This document shows positions 52,337 through 61,700 of a stretch of 64,000 nucleotides of DNA, piece after piece (positions within the stretch are counted from its first letter, which is position 1; each line of letters begins with the position of its first letter). Location: contig NZ_JAGJBY010000001.1 in NCBI RefSeq assembly GCF_020010905.1, positions 4,918,001 through 4,982,000 on the forward strand, read 5' to 3'. Source of the DNA: Streptomyces acidiscabies. GTDB lineage: Bacteria > Actinomycetota > Actinomycetes > Streptomycetales > Streptomycetaceae. A model generated the notes under the pieces. The model saw only the letters and a list, made by a program, of their open reading frames with translations. It ran no database searches and was not told the DNA's origin. The position numbers were made by a program, and so were the translations under genes.

Positions 52337-53257
52337 ATGGATTCGCTTCTCGCCGTCAGTGAAGAGGTGCGTGCCGCCCTCGACGAGCACCGTCCCGTCG
52401 TCGCGCTGGAGTCCTCGCTCATCGTCAACGGGCCTGCCTATCCCGCCAATACGGAACTCGGGCTGGAGATCGAGAAGGCGGTACGGGACCGGGGAGCCGT
52501 CCCCGCGACCATCGGGATCGTCGACGGGAAGTTCGTCGTCGGCATGGACGCCGATCTCATCGAGCGGTTCGCCTCCAGCAAGGGGGTGCCGAAGGTCAGC
52601 GCCCGGGACCTCGGGGCCGTCCTCGCCGGTGGGGGGCTCGGGGCAACCACCGTTGCCGGTACGGTCGTTCCCGCCGCGCGCGCCGGGATAGGGGTGTTCT
52701 CCACCGCCGGGATCGGCGGGGTGCACCGGCGGGCCCAGGAGACGTTCGACGTGTCCGCCGACCTTCAGCAGTTCACGCGGAGCCGGGTCGCCGTGGTGTG
52801 TGCGGGGGCCAAGTCGATTCTTGATCTCGGGCTCACCGCCGAGTACTTGGAGACTGCGGGGGTGCCGGTTCTCGGGTATCGGACCGGGACCTTGCCCGCG
52901 TTCTACGTCCGTGAGTCCGACGTTCCGGTGAGCCGGGTCGATGATCTTGCGGTCGCTGCTCGGGCCACCTGGCTGCATTGGGAGGTCAACGGGGATCGGT
53001 CCGTGTTGTTGACGGCTCCCATCGATGAGCAGGACGCTCTTGACGGGGACGAGATCGAGGCTGCGATCGCCGCCGCGCTCGCCGAGGCCGATGCGGCTGG
53101 AGTGCGGGGGAATGCGATCAGTCCGTTCCTGATGCGGGCGCTCACGTCCGTCACGGCCGGGCGTAGTGCCGCCGCCACCCGTGCGGTGTTGTTGTCCACG
53201 GCCCGCGTCGCCGGCGAGTTCGCCGTCGCGCTCGCGGCTACGCGAGAGGAGCGCTGA
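52337..53257 (+). CDS. psuG: Pseudouridine-5'-phosphate glycosidase
   Basis: 306 residues from ATG 52337; GTG 52298 is an alternative. PsuG cleaves pseudouridine 5'-phosphate to uracil and ribose 5-phosphate. Family text: VVALESSLIVNGPAYPANTE, PATIGIVDGKFVVGMDADLI, GAVLAGGGLGATTVAGTVVP, and VFSTAGIGGVHRRAQETFDV. No PsuK kinase is adjacent; instead a HAD phosphatase follows with a 1-bp gap. Third codon positions hold more T and A than in neighbours. Confidence 0.93.
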   Translation: MDSLLAVSEEVRAALDEHRPVVALESSLIVNGPAYPANTELGLEIEKAVRDRGAVPATIGIVDGKFVVGMDADLIERFASSKGVPKVSARDLGAVLAGGGLGATTVAGTVVPAARAGIGVFSTAGIGGVHRRAQETFDVSADLQQFTRSRVAVVCAGAKSILDLGLTAEYLETAGVPVLGYRTGTLPAFYVRESDVPVSRVDDLAVAARATWLHWEVNGDRSVLLTAPIDEQDALDGDEIEAAIAAALAEADAAGVRGNAISPFLMRALTSVTAGRSAAATRAVLLSTARVAGEFAVALAATREER

Positions 53258-53258
53258 C

Positions 53259-53915
53259 GTGGTGCGCTACCAGGGGATTGTCTTCGACCTCGACGGGACG
53301 CTCGCGGATACTCCCGGGGCGATCGTTTCCATCACCGTGAAGGTGCTGCGGGAGTTGGGGCGCTCGGTGGACGACGCCGCCGTGCGGGCCACCGTGGGGA
53401 AGCCGCTCGACCAGAACTTCGCCGGGTTGCTTGAGCTGCCTGTCGATCATCCCCAGGTGGCTGAGGCCATGGCCGCTTATCGGGCCGGGTTCGGGGAGCA
53501 TCTTGAGGAGCAGCGGGAGCGGATGCTGTATCCCGGGGTTGCGGAGGGGCTCAGCAAGTTGCTGGATCTCGGGCATACGTTGGCCATTGCTACGTCCAAG
53601 ACGCATGAGGCTGCTGTGCGGACGCTGCGGGCTACGGGGATTCTTGATCGGTTCGCTGTTGTTGCCGGGCATGATTCGGTGGGGCGGGGGAAGCCGGCGC
53701 CGGATATGGCGTTGTTCGTCGCGGAGAAGCTGGGGCTGCCTGCCGAGCGGTGTGTTGTCGTCGGGGACGCGGTGGGGGACATCGAGATGGCTTCTGCTGC
53801 TGGGATGGCTTCGGTTGGGGTTTCGTACGGGGTGGCCAGCGCTGATCAGTTGTTGGAGTCGGGGGCGCTGGTGATTGCCGATTCGTTTGATGGGGTGGTG
53901 TCGGCGGTGCTTTGA
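53259..53915 (+). CDS. HAD-family phosphatase
   Basis: 218 residues from GTG 53259, with GAGAGGAG 7 bases before. HAD motifs: nucleophile Asp in VFDLDGTLADTP, Thr/Ser in ATSKTHEA, Lys in GRGKPAPDM, and the metal Asp in VVGDAVGDIEMA. A helical cap of phosphoglycolate-phosphatase type lies at ~18-80. It is translationally coupled to psuG (TGA-C-GTG), so its substrate is probably pseudouridine phosphate or a product of its breakdown; generic phosphoglycolate-type activity cannot be excluded. The 3' end overlaps the convergent hsdM-like gene by 70 bp. Confidence 0.88.
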   Translation: MVRYQGIVFDLDGTLADTPGAIVSITVKVLRELGRSVDDAAVRATVGKPLDQNFAGLLELPVDHPQVAEAMAAYRAGFGEHLEEQRERMLYPGVAEGLSKLLDLGHTLAIATSKTHEAAVRTLRATGILDRFAVVAGHDSVGRGKPAPDMALFVAEKLGLPAERCVVVGDAVGDIEMASAAGMASVGVSYGVASADQLLESGALVIADSFDGVVSAVL

Positions 53916-55306
53916 GGGGGGAAGTCGGGGCCGTCGAAGATGGCGTAGAGGTCCTGCATGAGGTTCGGTGGGGGTGGGGCCGGGGTTACGTAGAGGCCGG
54001 GGATCAGGGCGTAGTCGTTGTCGCGTACGGCTTCGAGGGTGGCTGAGTAGCAGAACTCGGGCTGGTTTGTGTACGGCTGCTCTGATCCGCGCCAGGCGCG
54101 GTAGGCGCCGGAGATGTTCGCGAGGTCGGCGTCCGTCAGTACGCGTTCGGCCTTGCGGACCATCTCGCCCATTTCGTGAGCGTCGATGAACAGGATCTGG
54201 TTGCGGCGGGACGACTTGTCCTTGTCGAGGATCCAGAGGCAGGCCGGGATGTCCGTCGAGGGGAAGAGACGAGGTGGCAAGGCGACGATGCAGGAGACGA
54301 GGTCGGCTTCCAGCATGGCTCGGCGGATCTCGGCCTCGGCCTTGTGGCGTGAGTGCAGGGAGCCGTTGGCCAGGATGACTGCGGCGGTTCCAGTGGGGGT
54401 TAGTTTCGAGATCACGTGCTGGAGCCAGGCGTAGTTTGCATTATGGGCAGGGGGGACGCCGTATACCCAGCGGGGGTCGGATGCGTCCCGTGGCCAGTCG
54501 CTGATGTTGAACGGGGGGTGGGCCAGTACGAAGTCGGCCTGGAGGCGTGGGTGTTGGTCGGCGGTGAGGGTGTCGGCCCAGCGGTCGGAGAGGTCGGCGT
54601 CGATGCCGTGGATGAGGAGGTTCATCCTGGCCAGGCGCCAGGTGCGCTCGTTGGCTTCCTGGCCGTATACGGAGGGATGGTTCCTCTGGAACGAGGCTGC
54701 TTGGACGAGCATGTTGGCGGAGCCGCACACCGGGTCGTACACCCGTCCCTGGTACGGCTCCAGCATGTCCAGAACGAGCTGGGTCACGGACTGTGGGGTG
54801 TGGAATTCGCCGCCTCGTTTGCCTTCCCTGCGGGCGAAGGCGTCGAGCAGGTACTCGTAGACCTCGCCGCTCCACGCCGAGGTGTGCTGGAAGAGGCGGA
54901 CCAGGCTGGCCAGTTGGTTCTGGTCGATGCCGGCGCGCTCGAAGACCGTCGGGAGGGCACCGGCCAAGGAGGGATTCGCCCGCATGATCGCGTCCATCGC
55001 CGCATCGAGGACTCTGCCCGTGTTCTCGTTCCTCGCGTTGGCCGCGATCCAGGACCAGCGAGCGTGCTCCGGTAGCCAGAAAGTGTATTCCTCTGGATCG
55101 TCCAGGATCGAGCCGATCCGGTACTCGGGTTCCCATTGCCCGGTGAGTTCGTCGACGAGTTCGTTTCGGCGTGCGTCATAAGAGGCGGAGAGATACCTCA
55201 GGACGACCAGGCCGAGCACCAACTCCTTGTACAGAGCCGTGTCGACAGACCCCCGCAGTTCGTCGACGGCCTCCCACAGCGCGTCTCGGAACTCCTCTTG
55301 CAGCAT
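53846..55306 (-). CDS. HsdM-like N6-adenine DNA methyltransferase, orphan
   Basis: 486 residues. The N-terminal helical HsdM bundle (1-~150; DTALYKELVLGLVVLRYLSA) precedes the methylase domain. Motif I is VYDPVCGSANMLV (residues 189-201), matching the usual DPxCGSGG-type SAM loop. Motif IV reads VLAHPPFNISDW: His263 stands where the catalytic motif NPPF has Asn. The rest of the domain is well kept. No hsdS or hsdR gene lies nearby. It is divergent from the trypco2-VMAP operon with a 106-bp promoter region, and overlaps the HAD gene by 70 bp. Confidence 0.88.
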   Translation of the reverse strand: MLQEEFRDALWEAVDELRGSVDTALYKELVLGLVVLRYLSASYDARRNELVDELTGQWEPEYRIGSILDDPEEYTFWLPEHARWSWIAANARNENTGRVLDAAMDAIMRANPSLAGALPTVFERAGIDQNQLASLVRLFQHTSAWSGEVYEYLLDAFARREGKRGGEFHTPQSVTQLVLDMLEPYQGRVYDPVCGSANMLVQAASFQRNHPSVYGQEANERTWRLARMNLLIHGIDADLSDRWADTLTADQHPRLQADFVLAHPPFNISDWPRDASDPRWVYGVPPAHNANYAWLQHVISKLTPTGTAAVILANGSLHSRHKAEAEIRRAMLEADLVSCIVALPPRLFPSTDIPACLWILDKDKSSRRNQILFIDAHEMGEMVRKAERVLTDADLANISGAYRAWRGSEQPYTNQPEFCYSATLEAVRDNDYALIPGLYVTPAPPPPNLMQDLYAIFDGPDFPPQSTADTTPSNESAITSAPDSNN

Positions 55307-55412
55307 GTGGCGATCACCCCCGCCCGGATTCTTCCACGCTAGACCTCACTCCCTCCCGCCAGCGCTGTAACGTACCGACAACGCACTGTTCTTGACCCGG
55401 GGGGCGCACCAA

Positions 55413-55727
55413 ATGCCGACGATCGGCCTGGCCGCAGCCATAGAAGAGCTCCGTCAGGAGCTGTACGAAGCCCAACGCCTCGGCGCCGACCAGCAGTTCG
55501 CCTTCGGTGTCGAAGAAGCCCAACTGGAGCTCCAGTTGGAGCTGCGCAAGTCCGCCAAGGGCGACGGCAAGCTCAGCTTCGGTGTGGTCGCCGTCGGTGG
55601 TGGCGGGGAGCAAGCCTCCGTCCGTACCCACAAGTTGACCCTCAAACTCTCCGTCAAGGACAGGGCCGCAGGCGGCACCAGCCCCGAGGTCGGGGACGAC
55701 GAGACCGGGTCACCGGACGAGGACTGA
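55413..55727 (+). CDS. Trypco2-domain protein
   Basis: 104 residues from ATG 55413. The domain IGLAAAIEELRQELYEAQRL, FGVEEAQLELQLELRKSAKG, VRTHKLTLKLSVKD is the trypsin-co-occurring domain 2 type: one amphipathic helix and a beta sheet. The tail is acidic. It is the first gene of a four-gene operon and its stop is one base before the trypsin-VMAP start, so the two are made together and probably bind each other. Trypco domains are predicted adaptors or inhibitors of the linked protease. Confidence 0.88.
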   Translation: MPTIGLAAAIEELRQELYEAQRLGADQQFAFGVEEAQLELQLELRKSAKGDGKLSFGVVAVGGGGEQASVRTHKLTLKLSVKDRAAGGTSPEVGDDETGSPDED

Positions 55728-55728
55728 G

Positions 55729-57831
55729 ATGGACCCGCGCAGACTGGCCCTGATCCGCAGCGGGGACGCGGAGCGTCACACCGTAGGTTCCGGGTATCTG
55801 ATCGCCCCACGGCTGGTGCTGACGGCACGTCACGTACTCATCGACCGGGCCACCACCAAGTTCTGGCCGAAGATCAACGTGTACGTCGGCCACGAGCGCG
55901 ACGGCGAGCAGATCAAGACCTCGGCACAACGCCTCTGGGAACACCCCTCCGGCCTGGACATCGCCCTCCTCCAACTCGCCGAGGAGATCGACCTCCCGGA
56001 CCCCGTCCGCTGGGGCCGCCCCGAAGGCCGCGCCCCCCTCCCGTACGAGGGCCTCGGCTACCCCTGGGCGTCCAAGAACGGCCAACTCCGCGCCCCCGAA
56101 CACCTCCGCGGCTTCCTCCCCGTCCTCTCCGGCGGCAAGGACCGCTACGTCCTGGACCAGACCCCGGCCCCCGCTCCCCGCGTCGGCGGCAACGCGTGGG
56201 GAGGAGCCTCGGGCGCGGCGATCTTCTGCGGTGACCACCTCGTATGCGTCGTCACCGAGGAGGACCAGGCATACGGAGCGCGCCGACTCATCGCCGTACC
56301 CGTCTCCTCCTTCGCCACGGACGACACCTTCACGGCCCACATCGGCGCCCGCCCCCAACTGGCCCCGATCGGCGCCCCGTTGCCCAAGGCGGAACCCGGC
56401 GCCGAACGCACCCCCGCCGAGCGGGAGTTGGAGAAACTCCTCCGCCCCCTGTTCCCGGACGCGGCGACCCGCACCGAACACGGCAAGGAACTGGCCCACC
56501 AACTCGGCTACGACACAGCCGGATACGCCCCGTGCGCGGCAGACCTCGTCACCCTCGCCCTCACCCACCCCCGCGCCCTCGCGACCCTCTCCGAAACCCT
56601 CGCGCAGAAGCAGAACGCGACGAACCGCACCGCCCTCACCACCCTCTTGACCACGACCAGAACCCTCGCCTACGGCGCCCTCCTCTCCCTGAACGAGTAC
56701 GACGACCTGCTCACCCTCCTCCGCAGCCGCGACAACGACCCGACCCTGATACCCCGAGCAGCTCGCGAGGCGCTGCGCTACGCCGTGCTCCCCGAGGCCC
56801 TCAACCAGCCACGCCTGGACGAGGCTCAACTCGCCGACGCGATCGCGGAGTTGGAGAACCTGTCCGACAAGGGCGCGCCCGCGCTGCTCAAGGTCGTCGA
56901 GTACATCGCGGCGGCCACCGAACAGCGCGACGACCTCCGTACCTGGTCGAAAGCGGTCGCCGACCGCCTCGGTGTCCACCAGGACGTACTGGCCGAGCAC
57001 CGCGCGGAAGCCGAGCGGTGGGCGAAGCGGCCCGCGTCCCCCGTGTCGCGGGTCGTGATGAGCCTGGAGCGTGACGAAGCGGCGGGGGAGGAGCGGTACC
57101 GGTGCCGGATCCTGCTCGTCCGGGACGACGGGACGCACCGGGTGCTGAAGGAGGTGGAGTCGGTGTCCAAGACCCCGCAGGAAGTGGCGAGTTGCCTGAG
57201 CGAGGCCGTCTTCGCCGTACGCGAGGAACCCGGCCAGGGCGACACCGTGCCATGGGTGACGGTCGAGGTCGACCGGGACGGGCTTCAGCGGGCCGTCGAC
57301 GAATGGGTGCCCGGCGCGGTCGACGACATCCTCCCCGCCCGCCCGATCGGCGCGGACTACCGCGTCTCCCTGAGCTGCCCCGAGTTCCGCAGGCGCAGCG
57401 AGGACGACCAGAAGCGCCGGTGGCGGCACGGGCGGCAGGTCACCCTCGTCGTCGACCCCGCGTGCGACAGCGTGCACCGCCTCGTACACCTCCTGCGCAC
57501 CGACCACCGCGACACCGCCCGCGTCGTCCTCCACGGCCCCGCCGACCAGCAAAAACCCTGGCTCCTCGCCACCCTCGCCCTCGGCGCCCCGGTCGTCCTG
57601 TGGGACCGGGACGCGGGCGGCCACGAGGACGCCGTACGGCTGGTCGGCCTCGCCCCTGCGGGTGATCTGGACGGACTCCCCGAACGCGTACGGCACTTCA
57701 GGAGCGACACGGCCGCCCGATGGGGCGAGCGCCGGGCGCGGCCCTCGCTCGTCTGGGAGCCGGAAGAGCGGCACCCGAGAAGCGAGTCGCTGCTGCTGGC
57801 GGACCCCGCGAGAGGAACCAACGCCTCATGA
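55729..57831 (+). CDS. Trypsin-like protease fused to a VMAP-type region
   Basis: 700 residues. Residues ~1-195 are a trypsin fold with a complete triad: His35 in LTARHV, Asp77 in GLDIALLQL, Ser161 in GNAWGGASGAAIF. Residues ~228-300 are a helical effector-associated-like adaptor domain. Residues ~300-430 are alpha-helical, corresponding to the VMAP middle region. Residues ~450-690 are the VMAP C-terminal domain (vWA-MoxR-associated protein). No signal peptide, so the protease acts inside the cell. Its TGA overlaps the MoxR ATG (ATGA). I infer a normally silent protease let loose by the linked ATPase and sensor proteins. Confidence 0.85.
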   Translation: MDPRRLALIRSGDAERHTVGSGYLIAPRLVLTARHVLIDRATTKFWPKINVYVGHERDGEQIKTSAQRLWEHPSGLDIALLQLAEEIDLPDPVRWGRPEGRAPLPYEGLGYPWASKNGQLRAPEHLRGFLPVLSGGKDRYVLDQTPAPAPRVGGNAWGGASGAAIFCGDHLVCVVTEEDQAYGARRLIAVPVSSFATDDTFTAHIGARPQLAPIGAPLPKAEPGAERTPAERELEKLLRPLFPDAATRTEHGKELAHQLGYDTAGYAPCAADLVTLALTHPRALATLSETLAQKQNATNRTALTTLLTTTRTLAYGALLSLNEYDDLLTLLRSRDNDPTLIPRAAREALRYAVLPEALNQPRLDEAQLADAIAELENLSDKGAPALLKVVEYIAAATEQRDDLRTWSKAVADRLGVHQDVLAEHRAEAERWAKRPASPVSRVVMSLERDEAAGEERYRCRILLVRDDGTHRVLKEVESVSKTPQEVASCLSEAVFAVREEPGQGDTVPWVTVEVDRDGLQRAVDEWVPGAVDDILPARPIGADYRVSLSCPEFRRRSEDDQKRRWRHGRQVTLVVDPACDSVHRLVHLLRTDHRDTARVVLHGPADQQKPWLLATLALGAPVVLWDRDAGGHEDAVRLVGLAPAGDLDGLPERVRHFRSDTAARWGERRARPSLVWEPEERHPRSESLLLADPARGTNAS

Positions 57832-58760
57832 CCACCGACTGGCGCCTCTTCCACGGCGACGGCGAACCCCGCGACACCCCCTTCCCCGCCGCCCCGCCCT
57901 GGCGCCGCTTCGACCGCCCCGAACCCGGCACCGAAACCCCCCGCCCCTACCTCATCGACGACGACGCCACCGACGTCGTCAACGCCGCCCTCCACCTCCG
58001 CCGCCCCCTCCTCGTCACCGGCCAGCCCGGCACCGGCAAGTCCTCCCTCGCCCACGCCGTCGCGCACGAACTCGGCCTCGGCCGCGTCCTCCAGTGGCCC
58101 GTCAACAGCCGCTCCACCCTCCAGGACGCCCTGTACCAGTACGACGCCGTCGGCCGCCTGCGCGAAGCGACCCTGCGCCGCGACGCCGAGCCGGACATCG
58201 GCCAGTACCTCCGCCTCGGCCCCCTCGGCAGCGCCCTCGTCCCGCGCACCCGCCCCCGCGTCCTGCTCATCGACGAACTCGACAAGGGCGACGTCGACCT
58301 CCCCAACGACCTCCTCACCGTCTTCGAGGAAGGCGAGTTCGCGATCCCCGAACTCAGCCGCCTGCGCGACGACGACGTCCCCGTGCACGTCCTCACCGAC
58401 GACCCCGACGGGACCGCGCCCGTCACCAAGGGCCGCGTCCGCTGCGCCGAGTTCCCCGTCGTCGTCATCACCAGCAACGGCGAACGCGACTTCCCGCCCG
58501 CCTTCCTGCGCCGCTGCGTACGCCTCGACCTCCCCGACCCCGACGAACAACGGCTGCGGCAGATCGTCGCCGCGCACCTCGGCTCCGACGCCCTCGACGG
58601 CGTGGACGACCTCCTGCGCGAGTTCCTCGGCCGCCGCGCGACCGGCGAACTCGCCACCGACCAGCTCCTGAACGCCGTCTTCCTGCGCAAGGGCGGCGTC
58701 CACCTCGACGCGGGCGCCCTTCTGGACGCTGTACTGCACCGCCTCGGCGGAGCCGTGTGA
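57828..58760 (+). CDS. MoxR-type AAA+ ATPase
   Basis: 310 residues from ATG 57828; the longer open frame runs back into the VMAP gene. Walker A is GQPGTGKSS (65-73), Walker B VLLIDELDKGD (145-155), sensor region VVVITSNGERDFPPAFLRRC with the arginine finger RR. It belongs to the MoxR/RavA family of chaperone-like ATPases that act with vWA proteins. It overlaps the protease-VMAP gene by 4 bp and precedes the vWA-like gene by 4 bp. Confidence 0.92.
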   Translation: MTTDWRLFHGDGEPRDTPFPAAPPWRRFDRPEPGTETPRPYLIDDDATDVVNAALHLRRPLLVTGQPGTGKSSLAHAVAHELGLGRVLQWPVNSRSTLQDALYQYDAVGRLREATLRRDAEPDIGQYLRLGPLGSALVPRTRPRVLLIDELDKGDVDLPNDLLTVFEEGEFAIPELSRLRDDDVPVHVLTDDPDGTAPVTKGRVRCAEFPVVVITSNGERDFPPAFLRRCVRLDLPDPDEQRLRQIVAAHLGSDALDGVDDLLREFLGRRATGELATDQLLNAVFLRKGGVHLDAGALLDAVLHRLGGAV

Positions 58761-58764
58761 CGCG

Positions 58765-61700
58765 ATGCTCTCCCGCGTGACGAAGATCCTCGCCGAGAGC
58801 GGGGCCGAGCTGTCCCACGAGGAACTCCTCGACGCCCTGTGGCTCGCGATGCGCCGAGGCCCGACGCCGCTGGCCCGCGCCACCGGCGTACCCGAGACAC
58901 CCCCGGCCCCGGTCCCGCAGGAGCCCCCGGCGCCCACCCCACGCCCCACCCCGACGGCAGCGCCCCCGCCGCCGAAGGAACCCGCGCGCCCCATCACCGC
59001 CACGGACGACACCCCGAAGGCGCCCACCGCCACGACCCCGTCCCCCGCGCTCCCCGTCCGCACCCCCGAACCCCGCCCCACCGGCCAACTCCACCTCGGC
59101 AAAGCCCTGCGCCCCCTGCGCCAACGCTTCCCCGACCGGCGCCGCCCCGAACTCGACCTCGCCCGCACGGTCGCCGCCATCGCCGACACCGGCATCCCCG
59201 AGACCGTCACCCGCCCGGCCCGCACCCGCTGGCTCTCCCTCGCCCTCGTCATCGACGACGGCGTGTCCATGGTGCTGTGGCAGCGGCTCGCGGCCGACGT
59301 CCGCCGGCTGATGGAACGCGCGGGCGCCTTCCGGGACGTACGCGTCTACGGGCTCGACACGCGCGCCGCCGTCCCCGTCCTGCGCACCAGCCCCTACCGG
59401 CGCGGGCGCTCTTTTTCGCCCAAGGCCCTGTGCGATCCGAGCGGGAACACGCTCGTTCTCGTCATCAGCGACGGGGTGGGGTCCGGGTGGCGGGACGGCG
59501 GGATGCGTGGAGTGCTGGACCGGTGGGGGCGCTGCGGGCCCGTCGCGATCGTCCACGCGCTGCCGGGGCGGCTCTGGGCGGGGACGGGGATCGACGTACG
59601 GCCCGCGCGGGTCACGTCCCACCGGCGCGGCGGGCCCACCCACGCCTGGCAGGTGTCCGACCCCGACCTGCCGCTCGGCCTCGCCCACTTCGACTCCGTC
59701 CCGGTACCGGTCCTCACACCGACGGCCTGGGGGGTTGGTGAGTGGTCGCGGCTCCTCGCATCGCCGGGGGGTACGGCACTTCTCCCGCTGTGGGAGGGGC
59801 GAACTGATGTGATGCGTACGGTGGTTGAGGTGCCGGAGGGTGACGCCGTCCTGCGTTTTCGGGAGGCCGCGTCCGCCGAGGCGTATCGGCTCGCGGCGCA
59901 TGTCGCGGCTGTTGCTCCTGTTACGCCGCCGGTGATGCGGTTGGTGCAGACGGCGTTGGGTGAGCCTGTGGATGCCGGGCATCTCATGGAGGTGTTCCTC
60001 GGGGGGCTCATGCACGAGGTCGACGCGTCCGAACGGCTGCCGCAGCACCGGCGGTTCGACTTCTCGGGGGAGGCTCGGCGGGCGTTGCTCAGTGCGGTGT
60101 CGGCGGGGGAGTTGTTGCGTACGGCTGATGTGGTGGCTCGGGATATCGAGGATGCGGTGGGGCGGGCGCCGGTGTTTCCGGCGTGGGTGGGGCATCCGGA
60201 TGGGACGGCTGTCGTGGATGACACGGGGCGGTCGTTCGGGTGGCTGCGGGAGCAACTTCTGGTGCGGCTCGGGGTGTCGGGCGGGGAAGTTGATCCGGCG
60301 CCGCCGGGGTGGAGTGCTTTGACGCCGGATGATCCTCAACGGCTGGGCTGGTTCCGGTTGTTGTGGCGTAGCACCCGGGGCTGGCCGCACATCACGATGT
60401 ACTTGGCGCTGGGGCGGGACGGGAACCTGGTCACTGTGCGGGCGCCTGTGTCGCTGTACGCCGATGATCCGGTGGCTGCGGTGGAGCTTGTTCGGACGGA
60501 GGCGGAGTGCCTGGGCAGGATGGACGGCTTCTATGCGCCCGCTCTGGTGGATGTGCAGGCTGACAGCGTTGATGAACTTCCCTGGATCGCCTCAGAGTTG
60601 ATCGAACTCGGGGGTGCTCCGGCGCCCAACCTTCGCGACGTCCTCGCTGACTATGGGGGAGTGGTCCCTCAGGACGTTTTCCTGGAGATCGGCTTGAGTC
60701 TTTCCTGGGCCCTCGTCTACGCCCACCAACGCGGCCTCGTACATGGTTCCGTCGCGCCGAGGGCGGTTCTCCAGACTGATGACGGTATCCGGCTGATCGG
60801 GTGGATGACCGCGACCATGGACGGGGTCGACAGTCCGCACCGTGACCTTCTGCCCCTCACCGAGGCTTACTTGGGCGGGGGTGAGGTCTCTCCCGAGGGT
60901 GATGTGTACGCTGCTGGCGCGCTGCTTCTGGCATTTGCCGCCGGGAAGTGGGAGCACCCCAGGGCGGGCCTGGACTCTCGAATCGATCCGGCGCTCCTCG
61001 TGACACTCCGGTACTGCCTGGAGGCCGAGCCTGCCGCCAGACCGTCCGCCAGGGAGCTGGTAGAGGCATTCATCTCCGTGTTGTCCGGGGCAACTGGCGC
61101 TGAAACGACGGTACTTGACCGCCTGTTCGACGACATCCAGCGGCTGGAGCCTCTGGCCCGACGGGACTTGATGAGGCATGGAGCCGCTCTCGTCGGCCGC
61201 CTGATGACGTTCTCCAACCACCTGGCGAACCTGGGACGGCACGAGGAATCACTCGCTCAGGCGGAGGAAGCCGTGAGCGTCTGCCGCGAGTTGGCCGCAG
61301 AGGCTCCGCTGGAGCACACCACTAGCTTGGGCGCCGCCCTCAACAACCTGTCCGTACGGCTGGGGGAGTCGGGCCGTGCCGAGGAGAGTCTCGCCGCTGC
61401 TTTCGAGGCGAGGGAGGCGTACGAGGCGCTGGGCGGCGTCCCCGGTCTCGCGATGGTCCTCAACAACCTGTCCAACTGCCTTGCGGCGGTGGGCCGGAGA
61501 GAGGAAGCCCTCGCGGCGGCCGAAGGAGCCATCGTGGTCGGGACCTACGAGGACTTGGCCAGGGCGTCCACGACCCTCGGCAACCGGCTGAGTGAACTGG
61601 GCCGCAGGGAAGAGGCCCTGGACGCGTTCTTGTCAGCCGTACGCAGCTACGACGGACGTGCCTCGGCCGATCACGTGATCACTCTCAACAACCTCGCCGT

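Noticed and set aside
55392..55412. Earlier start for the trypco2 gene
   Set aside because: The seven extra residues (MTRGAHQ) lie over the GGGG ribosome site; ATG 55413 starts the conserved domain.
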